A stretch of DNA of 64,000 bases from CBIHON01 sp966211965. Its GTDB lineage: Bacteria; Pseudomonadota; Gammaproteobacteria; Burkholderiales; Burkholderiaceae_D. Position numbers and translations under genes: made by a program. Location: NCBI GenBank assembly GCA_966211965.1, contig CBIHON010000002.1, forward strand, positions 248,001 through 312,000. The letters run 5' to 3'. The notes under the pieces are model-generated. The model did not search any database, was not told the DNA's origin, and worked only from the letters and a program-made list of their open reading frames with translations. Numbering within the stretch: position 1 is the stretch's first letter; each line of letters opens with the position of its first letter. Of the stretch, positions 51,269 to 59,808 are shown piece after piece.

Positions 51269-52149
51269 TGAAACTTTGGATCGCAGCATTCTGCCTGATC
51301 GCAGGCCAGGCCGGCGCCGCCATCAGCGTGCGCGACGACGCGGGCAATACGGTGACGCTGCAAAAGCCGGCGCAGCGTGTCGTCTCGCTGGCGCCGCACG
51401 TGACCGAACTGCTGTTTGCCGCCGGCGGCGGCGAGCGCATCGTCGGCGCGGTCAACTTCAGCAATTATCCGGAAGCCGCCAAGCGCATTCCGCAGGTCGG
51501 CGACAATCGCCAGATCGATATGGAACGCGTGATCGCCCTGAAACCCGACCTGCTGGTGGTCTGGCTGCACGGCAGTTCGGCGCGCCAGCTCGAGCAACTG
51601 AGCAAGCTCGGCATCCCCTTGTTCTACAGCGAACCGCACAAGCTCGACGGCATCGCCGACAACCTGATCCGCATCGGCCAGTTGCTGGGTACCGAGAAAG
51701 AGGCGCAGCGCGCTGCGGCAGACTTGCGCAAGCGCCTCGCCGACCTCGCGGCGCAGTACGGCAAGCGTCCGCCGGTACGCATGTTCTACCAGGTCTGGGA
51801 CAAGCCGCTCTACACGCTCAACGGCGAGCACATCCTGAGCGATGCGATCCGGCTCTGCGGCGGCGAAAACATCTTTGCCAAGATGAAGGTCACGGCACCC
51901 AACATCGGCATCGAAGCGGTGCTGCAGGAAGATCCGGAAGCCATCATCAGCGGCGACCAGCGCAACCAGACCGGCGGCGGCGTCAATCTCTGGAAGCCCT
52001 ATACGACGATGACCGCCGTGCGCCGCGGCAACCTGTTTTCGATCGACGGCGACCTGCTCAACCGCGCCAGTCCGCGCCTGATCGACGGCACCGCCGCCGT
52101 CTGCGAGAAACTCGAACAAGCACGCCAGCACAGGAAATCCCAACCATGA
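51268..52149 (+). CDS. btuF: Periplasmic cobalamin-binding protein BtuF
   Basis: A 293-residue ABC substrate-binding protein with a signal peptide (LWIAAFCLIAGQAGAA) and the BtuF-type fold: RVVSLAPHVTELLFAAGGGE, VGAVNFSNYPEAAKRIPQVG, ALKPDLLVVW. It should deliver cobalamin to BtuC-BtuD encoded at 43741-45589. GGAGG lies 10-15 nt upstream. Its stop is overlapped by the second btuF-like gene (ATGA). Confidence 0.93.
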   Translation: MKLWIAAFCLIAGQAGAAISVRDDAGNTVTLQKPAQRVVSLAPHVTELLFAAGGGERIVGAVNFSNYPEAAKRIPQVGDNRQIDMERVIALKPDLLVVWLHGSSARQLEQLSKLGIPLFYSEPHKLDGIADNLIRIGQLLGTEKEAQRAAADLRKRLADLAAQYGKRPPVRMFYQVWDKPLYTLNGEHILSDAIRLCGGENIFAKMKVTAPNIGIEAVLQEDPEAIISGDQRNQTGGGVNLWKPYTTMTAVRRGNLFSIDGDLLNRASPRLIDGTAAVCEKLEQARQHRKSQP

Positions 52150-52955
52150 GCCTCTATCAACGCATCGCCTGCCTCTCGACCGAATCGGTGGAAACACTGT
52201 ATGCGCTGGGCGCCGAAGACTGCATCGCCGGCATCTCCGGCTTCACCGTGCGTCCGCCGCGGGCGCGCGACGAGAAGCCCAAGATCAGCGGATTTTCCTC
52301 TGCCAAGCTGGAGCGCATTCTGGCAGTCGAGCCAGACCTGGCGATCGGTTTTTCCAACCTGCAGGCCGATATCTGCCGCGACCTCGCGCATGCCGGCGTC
52401 GCCGTGCATTTGTCGAACCAGCGCACGGTCGCCGGCATTCTGCACATGGTGCGCGTACTCGCGGCGCTGGTGCAGCGCGAGGATGCGGGCGAGAAGCTGG
52501 TGGCCGAGCTGCAATCGCATATCGATGCGGCACGCGCCCAAGCCGCGCAGTGGCCGCGCCGCCCGAAAGTTTATTTTGAAGAATGGAACGATCCCTTGAT
52601 GAGCGGCGTCGGCTGGGCTTCCGAATTGATCGGCATCGCCGGCGGTGACGACGCCTTCCCGGAACTGGCCGTGCATCACAGCGCCAAACAGCGCATCATC
52701 GCCGATCCGCAGGAGGTAGTGCGGCGCGCGCCGGACATCATCATCGGTTCCTGGTGCGGCAAGAAATTCCAGCCCGATACGCTGCGTACACGCGAAGGCT
52801 GGGATGCGATTCCGGCGCTGCAAAACGACATGGTGTTCGAGATCAAATCGGCCGACATCCTGGCGCCCGGCCCTTCCGCAATCACGCACGGTCTGGCGCA
52901 GATCAGTGAATTGATCGCGCGCTGGCAAGCCTTGCACGCGTCGCAAGCCGCATGA
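52146..52955 (+). CDS. Second BtuF-like protein lacking a signal peptide
   Basis: A 269-residue periplasmic-binding-protein-fold protein. It starts directly at the fold (RIACLSTESVETLYALGAED, then CIAGISGFTVRPP) and continues KISGFSSAKLERILAVEPDL and ADILAPGPSAITHGLAQISE. No hydrophobic leader is present and no upstream in-frame start is plausible, because it overlaps btuF. It should therefore be cytoplasmic. It may bind a corrinoid intermediate or DMB-related ligand inside the cell. Its start overlaps btuF and its end overlaps cobQ. Confidence 0.8.
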   Translation: MSLYQRIACLSTESVETLYALGAEDCIAGISGFTVRPPRARDEKPKISGFSSAKLERILAVEPDLAIGFSNLQADICRDLAHAGVAVHLSNQRTVAGILHMVRVLAALVQREDAGEKLVAELQSHIDAARAQAAQWPRRPKVYFEEWNDPLMSGVGWASELIGIAGGDDAFPELAVHHSAKQRIIADPQEVVRRAPDIIIGSWCGKKFQPDTLRTREGWDAIPALQNDMVFEIKSADILAPGPSAITHGLAQISELIARWQALHASQAA

Positions 52956-54415
52956 ATTTTCCGTATCACACCCTGATGGTGCAGGGCACGACATCCGACG
53001 CCGGCAAGACCACCATCGCCGCCGCGCTGTGCCGCCTGCTGGCGCGCCAAGGCGTCAAGGTGGCGCCGCTCAAGCCGCAGAACATGGCGCTGAACAGCGC
53101 GGTGACCGAGGACGGCGGCGAGATCGGCCGGGCGCAGGCCTTGCAGGCGCAAGCGGCCGGCCTGGCGCCGCATACCGACATGAACCCGGTGCTGCTCAAA
53201 CCCTCCAGCGACACCGGCGCGCAAGTCATCATTCACGGCAAGGTGCGCGCCGACATGAACGCGCGCGATTACCACCAATACAAAACGGTGGCGATGCAGG
53301 CGGTGCTGGCATCCTATAGCCGCCTGCGCGAGCGCTATGAATCGATCATTGTCGAAGGCGCCGGCAGCCCTGCCGAAATCAACCTGCGCGAGCGCGACAT
53401 CGCCAACATGGGCTTTGCCGAAGCGGTCGATTGCCCGGTGATCCTGGTGGCCGACATCGATCGCGGCGGCGTTTTTGCCCACATCGTCGGCACGCTGTCC
53501 TGCCTGTCGGAGAGCGAACGCAGGCGCACCATCGGCTTTGTCATCAATCGCTTTCGCGGCGATATCAGCCTGCTGGAACCCGGCCTGGAATGGCTGGAGC
53601 GGCAGACCGGCAAACCGGTGCTTGCTGTGCTGCCCTATCTGCACGGCCTCTACCTGGATGCCGAAGACGCGATCCAGCCGGCGCAAACCTCCGGCGGAAA
53701 ATTCCGCGTCGCGGTGCCGGTGCTGCCGCGCATCAGCAACCATACCGACTTCGATGCGCTGCGCGCGCATCCGGAGGTCGACCTGCGATTCGTCGGCCCG
53801 GGGCAGGCGATCCCGGCCGCCGATTTGATCATCCTGCCCGGCAGCAAAAACACCCGGGCCGATCTCGAATGGCTGCACGCGCAAGGCTGGAACGAAGCGC
53901 TGAAAAAACATTTGCGCTACGGCGGCAGGTTGATCGGCATCTGCGGCGGCTTCCAGATGCTGGGAACCAGCGTGGCCGATCCGCATGGCGTGGAGGGCGC
54001 GCCCGGCATGACGTCGGCGCTCGGCCTGCTCGATCTGCAGACCGAATTAACGCAGGAAAAACGCTTGGTCCAGGTCAGCGGCCGCTGCGCGTTCGCCGAC
54101 GCGGAAGTGCGCGGTTATGAAATCCACATGGGCATTTCGCAAGGGGCGGCGCTCGACACGCCGGCTTTCAATATCGACGGCCGGGGAGAGGGCGCGCGCT
54201 CGGCGGACGGACAGATCCTCGGCACCTATCTGCACGGCTTGTTCGACCATCCGGCAGCCTGCGCCGCGCTGCTGCGCTGGGCGGGATTGCGCAGCGAGAC
54301 CGTGGTTGACCTGAACCAATTGCGCGAACAAAGCCTGGACCGGATTGCGGATGCGTCGCTGCCCTTGCTGGAAGCATTGACGAGGCTTGGCGCAAATAGA
54401 GAAGTCAAAAAATGA
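52952..54415 (+). CDS. cobQ: Cobyric acid synthase
   Basis: A 487-residue glutamine amidotransferase that amidates side chains b, d, e and g of adenosylcobyrinate a,c-diamide. It has the N-terminal MVQGTTSDAGKTTIAAALCR, then PLKPQNMALNSAVTEDGGEI and EGAGSPAEINLRERDIANMG. The C-terminal glutaminase has the nucleophile Cys in IGICGGFQMLG and the His in YLHGLFDHP. It overlaps the neighbouring genes on both sides (ATGA junctions). Confidence 0.96.
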   Translation: MNFPYHTLMVQGTTSDAGKTTIAAALCRLLARQGVKVAPLKPQNMALNSAVTEDGGEIGRAQALQAQAAGLAPHTDMNPVLLKPSSDTGAQVIIHGKVRADMNARDYHQYKTVAMQAVLASYSRLRERYESIIVEGAGSPAEINLRERDIANMGFAEAVDCPVILVADIDRGGVFAHIVGTLSCLSESERRRTIGFVINRFRGDISLLEPGLEWLERQTGKPVLAVLPYLHGLYLDAEDAIQPAQTSGGKFRVAVPVLPRISNHTDFDALRAHPEVDLRFVGPGQAIPAADLIILPGSKNTRADLEWLHAQGWNEALKKHLRYGGRLIGICGGFQMLGTSVADPHGVEGAPGMTSALGLLDLQTELTQEKRLVQVSGRCAFADAEVRGYEIHMGISQGAALDTPAFNIDGRGEGARSADGQILGTYLHGLFDHPAACAALLRWAGLRSETVVDLNQLREQSLDRIADASLPLLEALTRLGANREVKK

Positions 54416-55068
54416 ACCCGCATCAATTCTCGGACCAGGAAATCCAGGGCGTCTACCGCGCCATCCGCGAGCGGCGCGACATGCGGCATTTCCTGCCCGC
54501 CCCGATCGAGCCGGAGCAATTGATCCGCTTCATCGAAGCCGCGCATCGCGGCCCGAGCGTCGGCTACATGCAGCCGTGGCGCTTCATCCGCATCGCCGAT
54601 CGCGAACTGCGCCGGCGCATCCACCAACACGTGAATGAAGAACGTCTCCTGACCGCCGAAGCCTTGGGCAAGCGCGCCGACGAATTCATGTGCCTGAAAG
54701 TGGAAGGGATTCTGGCCTGCGCCGAAGTGCTGGTGGTCGGCTTGACCGACCGGCGCGAATCCTATGTATTCGGGCGCCGCACCATGCCCGAAATGGACCT
54801 CGCATCCGCTTCCTGCGCGATCCAGAATTTCTGGCTGGCGGCGCGGGCCGAAGGAATCGGCGTGGGCTGGGTGTCGATGTTCGACCCGGCGCATTTGCGT
54901 GCGCTGTGCAACATGCCGGAGGGCAGCCAGCCGATCGCGATCCTGTGTGTCGGCCACGTCGAGGCGTTTTATCCGGCGCCGATGCTGGAGATCGAGCGTT
55001 GGGATCAGCGCCGGCCTTTGAGTGAAATCTTGTATGAAGATGCGTGGGGCGGTGGTAGCGAATTTTGA
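54412..55068 (+). CDS. bluB: 5,6-dimethylbenzimidazole synthase BluB
   Basis: A 218-residue flavin-destructase of the nitroreductase fold that converts FMNH2 and O2 to DMB, the lower ligand. It has RRDMRHFLPAPIEPEQL, AAHRGPSVGYMQPWRFI, MDLASASCAIQNFWLAARAE and GVGWVSMFDP. Its presence predicts oxygen-dependent lower-ligand supply for CobT. It overlaps the cobQ stop and ends the operon; a hairpin follows. Confidence 0.95.
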   Translation: MNPHQFSDQEIQGVYRAIRERRDMRHFLPAPIEPEQLIRFIEAAHRGPSVGYMQPWRFIRIADRELRRRIHQHVNEERLLTAEALGKRADEFMCLKVEGILACAEVLVVGLTDRRESYVFGRRTMPEMDLASASCAIQNFWLAARAEGIGVGWVSMFDPAHLRALCNMPEGSQPIAILCVGHVEAFYPAPMLEIERWDQRRPLSEILYEDAWGGGSEF

Positions 55069-55069
55069 C

Positions 55070-55096
55070 GCAGGAGCGGGAATGGCCCGCTCCTGC
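55070..55096 (+). terminator. Hairpin after bluB
   Basis: GCAGGAGCGGG-aatgg-CCCGCTCCTGC is a perfect 11-bp stem beginning just after the stop codon. The T-tract is missing, so it may be a REP-type stabiliser or a weak terminator. Confidence 0.5.
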
Positions 55097-55130
55097 AAAA
55101 CACGGATGCGCGGCCGGCGCTCGGCAGATT

Positions 55131-55240
55131 CGTAGGATGGGTTTCATCCATCCTACGGGACCTCCGTCTGCAGGAGCGGCCCATGGCCGCGACAGTCTTT
55201 GGATAAGGACTATCAAGGCGCTGTCGCGGCTATGGGCTGC
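55131..55240. repeat. Intergenic REP-like hairpins
   Basis: CGTAGGATGG/CCATCCTACG (55131-55140, 55148-55157) is followed by a 20-bp stem 55176-55195/55221-55240 (18 pairs). The CAGGAGCGG motif recurs from the preceding hairpin. It lies between the convergent bluB and serine-hydrolase genes. Confidence 0.6.
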
Positions 55241-55274
55241 TTCTACGGCTGCAGATCCGCACGACCGTTGTCGG

Positions 55275-56411
55275 CTACGGTTTCAGCTTCAACAAGGCGT
55301 TTGCAAACAGTTCGATTTTTTCCGAAGCGCTGGCATCGCAATTGCAAGCCACTGCAATCGCGCGATTTTGTGACGGCACCACGCGATTGGTGACGTAATA
55401 ACCGGTGACCGAGCCGGCATGCGCGCTGATTCTTCCGACTGCGGGCCAGTCGAGCACACGCCAGCCGAGGCCGTACTCATCGATCGGCGTGTGCATGAAT
55501 TTGAAGGTGGCGGGAGCAAGATAGCCGGATTGTCCACGCAAGCCATTCAGGTGTGCCCGCAGGAAGTTCGCATAATCCGGCAGCGATACGCTTACCCCGC
55601 CGGCCGCGGCTTCGAGCCGCCACACATACAATTCTTCCGGCGCGAATTGCTTGACCTGCCATTGGCCGTTCACAAAGATGTGCGCGGCGGGCGTTGCCGG
55701 TCCGGTCTGTTCCGGATAAGAGAAACGGCCTTGCATTTGCAGCGGCGCCAGTACTTCGCGCGTTAGCAAGTCTTCATAGCTGAGCCCGGTGACGGCGGTC
55801 GCCATCAAACCCGCGAGGTCATAGCCGGTATTGGAGTATTCGGACCTGGTTCCGGCCGGGAAGCGCGGTGGCTGCTGCAGCAGCCACAGACCCAATAATT
55901 GGCGGTCGCTCGCCACGTTGCCGGTCAGTTGCGGCACCAGTCCTTCCACATCGGCCACCGAATTGATGATCTTGATGCCGGAGCGGTGCTGCAATAATTG
56001 CTGGAGCGTGATGTTGAGGAATTCCGGCCGCATTTGTGTTCGCCAGGCCGGGAACACTTCCGACAGGGTGCTATCCCAGCGCAGTTTTTTTTGCTCGACC
56101 AGGCGCGCGATCATGGTGGCGGTTTGGGCTTTGTTGAGCGAGCCGATTTGAAATAAGTCGTTGCGCTGCAAGGGATCGGGAACCCCGATACGGCGTTGGC
56201 CCGAGACGCTTACCTCGGTCCTGTCGCCATCGATGATCACGGCGGCAAGACCAGGCAATCCATTGGCGGTGCGGAAGTTCTCGACTTCTGTATCTAATGC
56301 GAGACCCGTCAGGATCGAGGTCGCGCCCGGCGTATTCGTACTTGAGCCGCCTCCGCACCCGGCAATGAATCCACACAGAGACAGCGTCACCATCAAATTT
56401 TTTAGATGCAT
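55275..56411 (-). CDS. Beta-lactamase-fold serine hydrolase lipoprotein
   Basis: A 378-residue class C-type serine hydrolase with a lipobox (LCGFIAGC) and Gly/Ser spacer. Motifs are SxxK in IGSLNKAQTA, YSN in SEYSNTGYDL and HAG in ISAHAGSVTG. The full triad of PF00144 enzymes is therefore present. Relatives include D,D-peptidases, esterases and beta-lactam hydrolases. It is the third gene of the minus-strand set that starts at 59612, 89 nt after the acylase stop. Confidence 0.82.
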   Translation of the reverse strand: MHLKNLMVTLSLCGFIAGCGGGSSTNTPGATSILTGLALDTEVENFRTANGLPGLAAVIIDGDRTEVSVSGQRRIGVPDPLQRNDLFQIGSLNKAQTATMIARLVEQKKLRWDSTLSEVFPAWRTQMRPEFLNITLQQLLQHRSGIKIINSVADVEGLVPQLTGNVASDRQLLGLWLLQQPPRFPAGTRSEYSNTGYDLAGLMATAVTGLSYEDLLTREVLAPLQMQGRFSYPEQTGPATPAAHIFVNGQWQVKQFAPEELYVWRLEAAAGGVSVSLPDYANFLRAHLNGLRGQSGYLAPATFKFMHTPIDEYGLGWRVLDWPAVGRISAHAGSVTGYYVTNRVVPSQNRAIAVACNCDASASEKIELFANALLKLKP

Positions 56412-56500
56412 CTTTTCCTTTCAGGTTTGCGCAACGCGCGGCCTTGATCCGACCGGCATGTTGCGCAAATGTTCCCCGGGCAAGATGCCGGGGAGCAGTG

Positions 56501-58885
56501 CTACTCGGAAATCAACATCGTCTTGTAGTTCGCATCGCCGGTAATTTGCGCCTCGGTGAAGGCCTGGCTGATCCACTCCTTTTTAGAGAAGCGTTCTGTC
56601 TGGTCCGCGTAGTGCGGCGACGCAGGATTGCTGGATTGCGAATACGTCAGGAAGGCTTGTGCCTGCGGTCCGTTGCTGTCGAACATCACGGTCTGGATAT
56701 AGCTGCTGCCATCGATTGCTTCGAGCAAGCCGCCGCCTCCCGGTACGCTGTAGATCGCGTTGTAGATGCCGTATTCGCCGAAGCCGCCGTGGATCGGGAT
56801 CTTTTTCGCGCCGCGCGTCGAGACTTGGATGTCGCCCCATTTTGCATTCGGCGACCAGCCGTTGCGGCCGGCGTCGCGCACCGATGAGGCCAGCGCTTCG
56901 CGCAATGCGCTGCTGACCCCGGCATTGGCCAGGTTCAAGCCGCGCGGCGTATTTACCGGGTCGGCCGGGTCGAAAGGGTGAGCCCATACCTTGGGGATAT
57001 ACGGCAGCCGCTCCATCAAGCCGGCAAAATACGGGTAGCCCATATTCGCATCCAGGTTGGCGCTGCGGTCCCAGCTTGCCAGCTTGGCGCAGGCATCGGT
57101 CAGATCGACCGGCGTGCCGTCGTTCGCGCTCGCCTTCTTGCTGCCCTTGCACAGTTCCAGCACGTCGTCCATCACCAGGTTCGCATAGTACACCTGGTTG
57201 TTGAGCACGATGCCTTGCAGTTTCGGCAGTGTCATCCGTGTGCCGCCCAAACCGTCGCTGCCCGACAGGCGCGCTTGCAGCTGGCTGATGCCGATGCGAG
57301 TGCGGCCGCCTTGCTCGGTTCCTTCCACGCTGATGATCGCCGGAAAGCCGGTGAGAGGGGCGGCAGGGTTGCTGAGCCACGCGCTGTCGTTCGAGTTCTG
57401 CACATAGTCGCTGCGCCACAGGCTGGGCATCTTGTTGCCGGCGAAGATGCCGCGCTGCGGCGCAGCCGGATCGTTGTCCCACTCGCAGCCGGCGGTTGCT
57501 CCATTGAGCACCAGGATGCCTTGCGCCGCCAGCGACTTATACTGCGCCGGCACGCAGGCCTCCTGCTTGGCCTTGGACACGTTCGGCACTGCCGATACGT
57601 CCAGGTAAAGCGTATTGCCGTTCTTGTCGGTGGCCAGCGTGTTGACCCATGGCAAGCCGACGATGCGCTCGACCGCGTCCTTGAATTCATCCAGCGTGGT
57701 GGCGCGATTCATTGCACGCCACTGCTCGGCCATACGATGGTTGTCGAGATTGGCATCGCGCAACGCATAGGCGGAAGAGGGGCTCCAGTCCAATTGCCCC
57801 GGCAGCATCACGATCGGGCCGAACTGCGTGTCATAGAAATCGTGCGTACGTGTCGTGATCGTACCGTCGGCATTCTTGACTTCGACGCTGACGGTTTTCT
57901 TGCTCATGCTTTTGGTCTGGCCGTCGACGATGTATTTGGTCGGATCGGCAGCATCCAGTTGCAGGCGATACAGCGTGAAATGCATCGAGTTGTTATTGGT
58001 ATGGGCCCAGGCGAAATTCTGGTTGAAACCCATGTGAACCACAGGCATGCCGGACAGCGAAGCGCCCATCACATCGAGCTTGCCCGGTATGGTGAGATGC
58101 AATTGATAGAAGCGCAGCGCGCCCTCCCAAGGAAAATGCGGATTCGCGAGCAGCATGCCCTGGCCGTTTTCGGTACCATCCTTGCCGAGCGCAATCGCGT
58201 TGCTGCCGGCTTGTTCGCGCATGCGTTTCCAATAGGCCGGGTTGAGCAAATCAGCACCGCTGGCGGCTGAGGCGGCATCTGCCGCGGAGTTTGCCAGGTT
58301 CGGTGGCGTGGCGGCAACCAGCGCGCCGGAAAACTGTCCCGAACTGGCCTCGACCGCCAGGCGCCGTATCAGTTTTACCATGTCCAGTTCGGTGATCTTG
58401 CGCACCCAGGCGGCATTCCTGCATTCCGCGGGCAGATTGGCCGCGCCGGTTTTCGTGAGGTAGCTGTTATAGCCGGCGGCATAGCCTTTCAATGTTGCCT
58501 GGATTTCCGGCGTCATGTTTTGCCACGCTGTCTTCACCGACTCGGCATCGTTGAGCAGGTGGTAAAAATAATCGGCTTGCAGGTTGCGGTTGCGCGACCA
58601 CAGCTTGCCCGCATCGGGACCGAAATATTTCGAACGCTCGCCGTTGACGGTGACGACTTCGTCGGCCATCTGGCACAGGTTGTCTTCGGCATAGGCATAG
58701 CCGACGCCGTAACCCAGACCGCCGTCGTCATTGGCCTTGATATGCGGGACGCCGAAGGAGGTGCGGCGGATTTCCGCCGAATAGGAATTGCCAGGGGTGC
58801 TGGAGCCGCCGCCGCTGCAGGCGGACAGCAAGGCCAGGGTGCCGGCGCCCGTCAGCGCCAGCACGGATAGGGAATGTCGTTTCAT
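56501..58885 (-). CDS. Penicillin/AHL-acylase-family lipoprotein
   Basis: A 794-residue Ntn-hydrolase precursor (PF01804) with a lipobox (LALLSAC). The alpha chain begins AEIRRTSFGVPHIKANDDGG and LGYGVGYAYAEDNLCQMADE. A spacer is followed by the autocleavage site and nucleophile Ser228 (GSNAIALGKDGTENGQGMLL, then ANPHFPW), typical of penicillin and acyl-homoserine-lactone acylases. The beta chain follows (FNQNFAWAHTNNN). The start at 58885 matches the signal peptide; a longer frame to 59089 is rejected. The acyl substrate cannot be told from the sequence. Confidence 0.87.
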   Translation of the reverse strand: MKRHSLSVLALTGAGTLALLSACSGGGSSTPGNSYSAEIRRTSFGVPHIKANDDGGLGYGVGYAYAEDNLCQMADEVVTVNGERSKYFGPDAGKLWSRNRNLQADYFYHLLNDAESVKTAWQNMTPEIQATLKGYAAGYNSYLTKTGAANLPAECRNAAWVRKITELDMVKLIRRLAVEASSGQFSGALVAATPPNLANSAADAASAASGADLLNPAYWKRMREQAGSNAIALGKDGTENGQGMLLANPHFPWEGALRFYQLHLTIPGKLDVMGASLSGMPVVHMGFNQNFAWAHTNNNSMHFTLYRLQLDAADPTKYIVDGQTKSMSKKTVSVEVKNADGTITTRTHDFYDTQFGPIVMLPGQLDWSPSSAYALRDANLDNHRMAEQWRAMNRATTLDEFKDAVERIVGLPWVNTLATDKNGNTLYLDVSAVPNVSKAKQEACVPAQYKSLAAQGILVLNGATAGCEWDNDPAAPQRGIFAGNKMPSLWRSDYVQNSNDSAWLSNPAAPLTGFPAIISVEGTEQGGRTRIGISQLQARLSGSDGLGGTRMTLPKLQGIVLNNQVYYANLVMDDVLELCKGSKKASANDGTPVDLTDACAKLASWDRSANLDANMGYPYFAGLMERLPYIPKVWAHPFDPADPVNTPRGLNLANAGVSSALREALASSVRDAGRNGWSPNAKWGDIQVSTRGAKKIPIHGGFGEYGIYNAIYSVPGGGGLLEAIDGSSYIQTVMFDSNGPQAQAFLTYSQSSNPASPHYADQTERFSKKEWISQAFTEAQITGDANYKTMLISE

Positions 58886-58934
58886 CGCACGTGTTTCCAT
58901 GTGTTTTTCGAAGTGAGAATGTCGGGCACCGATA

Positions 58935-59612
58935 TCAGAACGAGTAAGCCGCGCCCACCGAAAGCAGCAGCGACCAGCGCCGCCGATCGCCGAAGTCCGC
59001 TGCGACCCGCTGCCGTTCCGCTTCGACATCCTGGCGCAGAGCGGCATTGCCGGCCGAGCCCAGCGCCGACAGCGAGGTGCTGCCGCCACCCGTCATCATG
59101 AGGCCGGCATCGCCGATGAAGCGCCAGCCTTTTTTGCTGGCGAGTGCGGATTCCCAGCCCACGCCGATATACGGCGCGAAATTCTTATGATCGATGCTGC
59201 CGCTTAGTTGGCCGACTTCGCCAGCCGTATAACTGTGATTGTTGATGTTGTAGTTGCCGGACGAGTCCGTCCTGGCTTTCAGGTCTTCACGAAAATTTTT
59301 CAAATACATCACGCCGGCGGTGACGCGAAAGCCGTTGCCGGCATAGGGGAACCAGTCCAGCATCGCTTCCAGCGAGCCGTCGATTTTCGGCTTGACGTCA
59401 TAGTTGTTGCCGCCGATGTCGCGGTCGAAGGTTCTCGATGCAGACCCATTGATGCCGCCTCGTATCGAAAAATTTTCATTGAGCCGGGTGCCGACGCCGA
59501 CGCCCGCACCCAGGCCGAGTTTGCCGTAGGCGAAGGTGTCGTCGGCCCGGGCGGCGCCGGTAATGCAAAGCAGGAGAGGGAGAGTGGCAAGTGCGGCACG
59601 AGAGTATTTCAT
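58935..59612 (-). CDS. Outer-membrane beta-barrel protein (OmpW/OprF-like size)
   Basis: A 225-residue protein with a signal peptide (AALATLPLLLCITGAARA). Alternating amphipathic strands start KLGLGAGVGVGTRLNENFSI, and there is a C-terminal aromatic end (LLLSVGAAYSF). This is typical of a small 8-strand barrel. AAGGAAG precedes the ATG at 59612. It is the first gene of the minus-strand OMP-acylase-hydrolase group, 49 nt before the acylase start. Function unknown. Confidence 0.78.
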   Translation of the reverse strand: MKYSRAALATLPLLLCITGAARADDTFAYGKLGLGAGVGVGTRLNENFSIRGGINGSASRTFDRDIGGNNYDVKPKIDGSLEAMLDWFPYAGNGFRVTAGVMYLKNFREDLKARTDSSGNYNINNHSYTAGEVGQLSGSIDHKNFAPYIGVGWESALASKKGWRFIGDAGLMMTGGGSTSLSALGSAGNAALRQDVEAERQRVAADFGDRRRWSLLLSVGAAYSF

Positions 59613-59700
59613 ATAACTTCCTTGATGTGGATGGATGGAGTGGTTGCGGCGGTCAAGCAAGACCACGGTGCATTCTGGCGCAGTGCTGAGTAAGGCGCAT

Positions 59701-59739
59701 GTGCCGAAAGGTAGGGCGCGCGGACATGACTTTCGGCAC
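59701..59739. promoter_or_regulatory. Candidate operator in the divergent promoter region
   Basis: GTGCCGAAAG (59701-59710) has its exact reverse complement CTTTCGGCAC at 59730-59739, with a 19-nt spacer. It lies midway between the OMP start (59612, minus) and the first kinase start (59809, plus). It is a plausible site for the LuxR-type regulator of the operon. Confidence 0.4.
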
Positions 59740-59808
59740 TGCCTTGGGCGGGGACGGGTACAGTAAAATGCTTTTGCCTGGTCCGGCCAACCGCTTTCCT
59801 GACACCGC

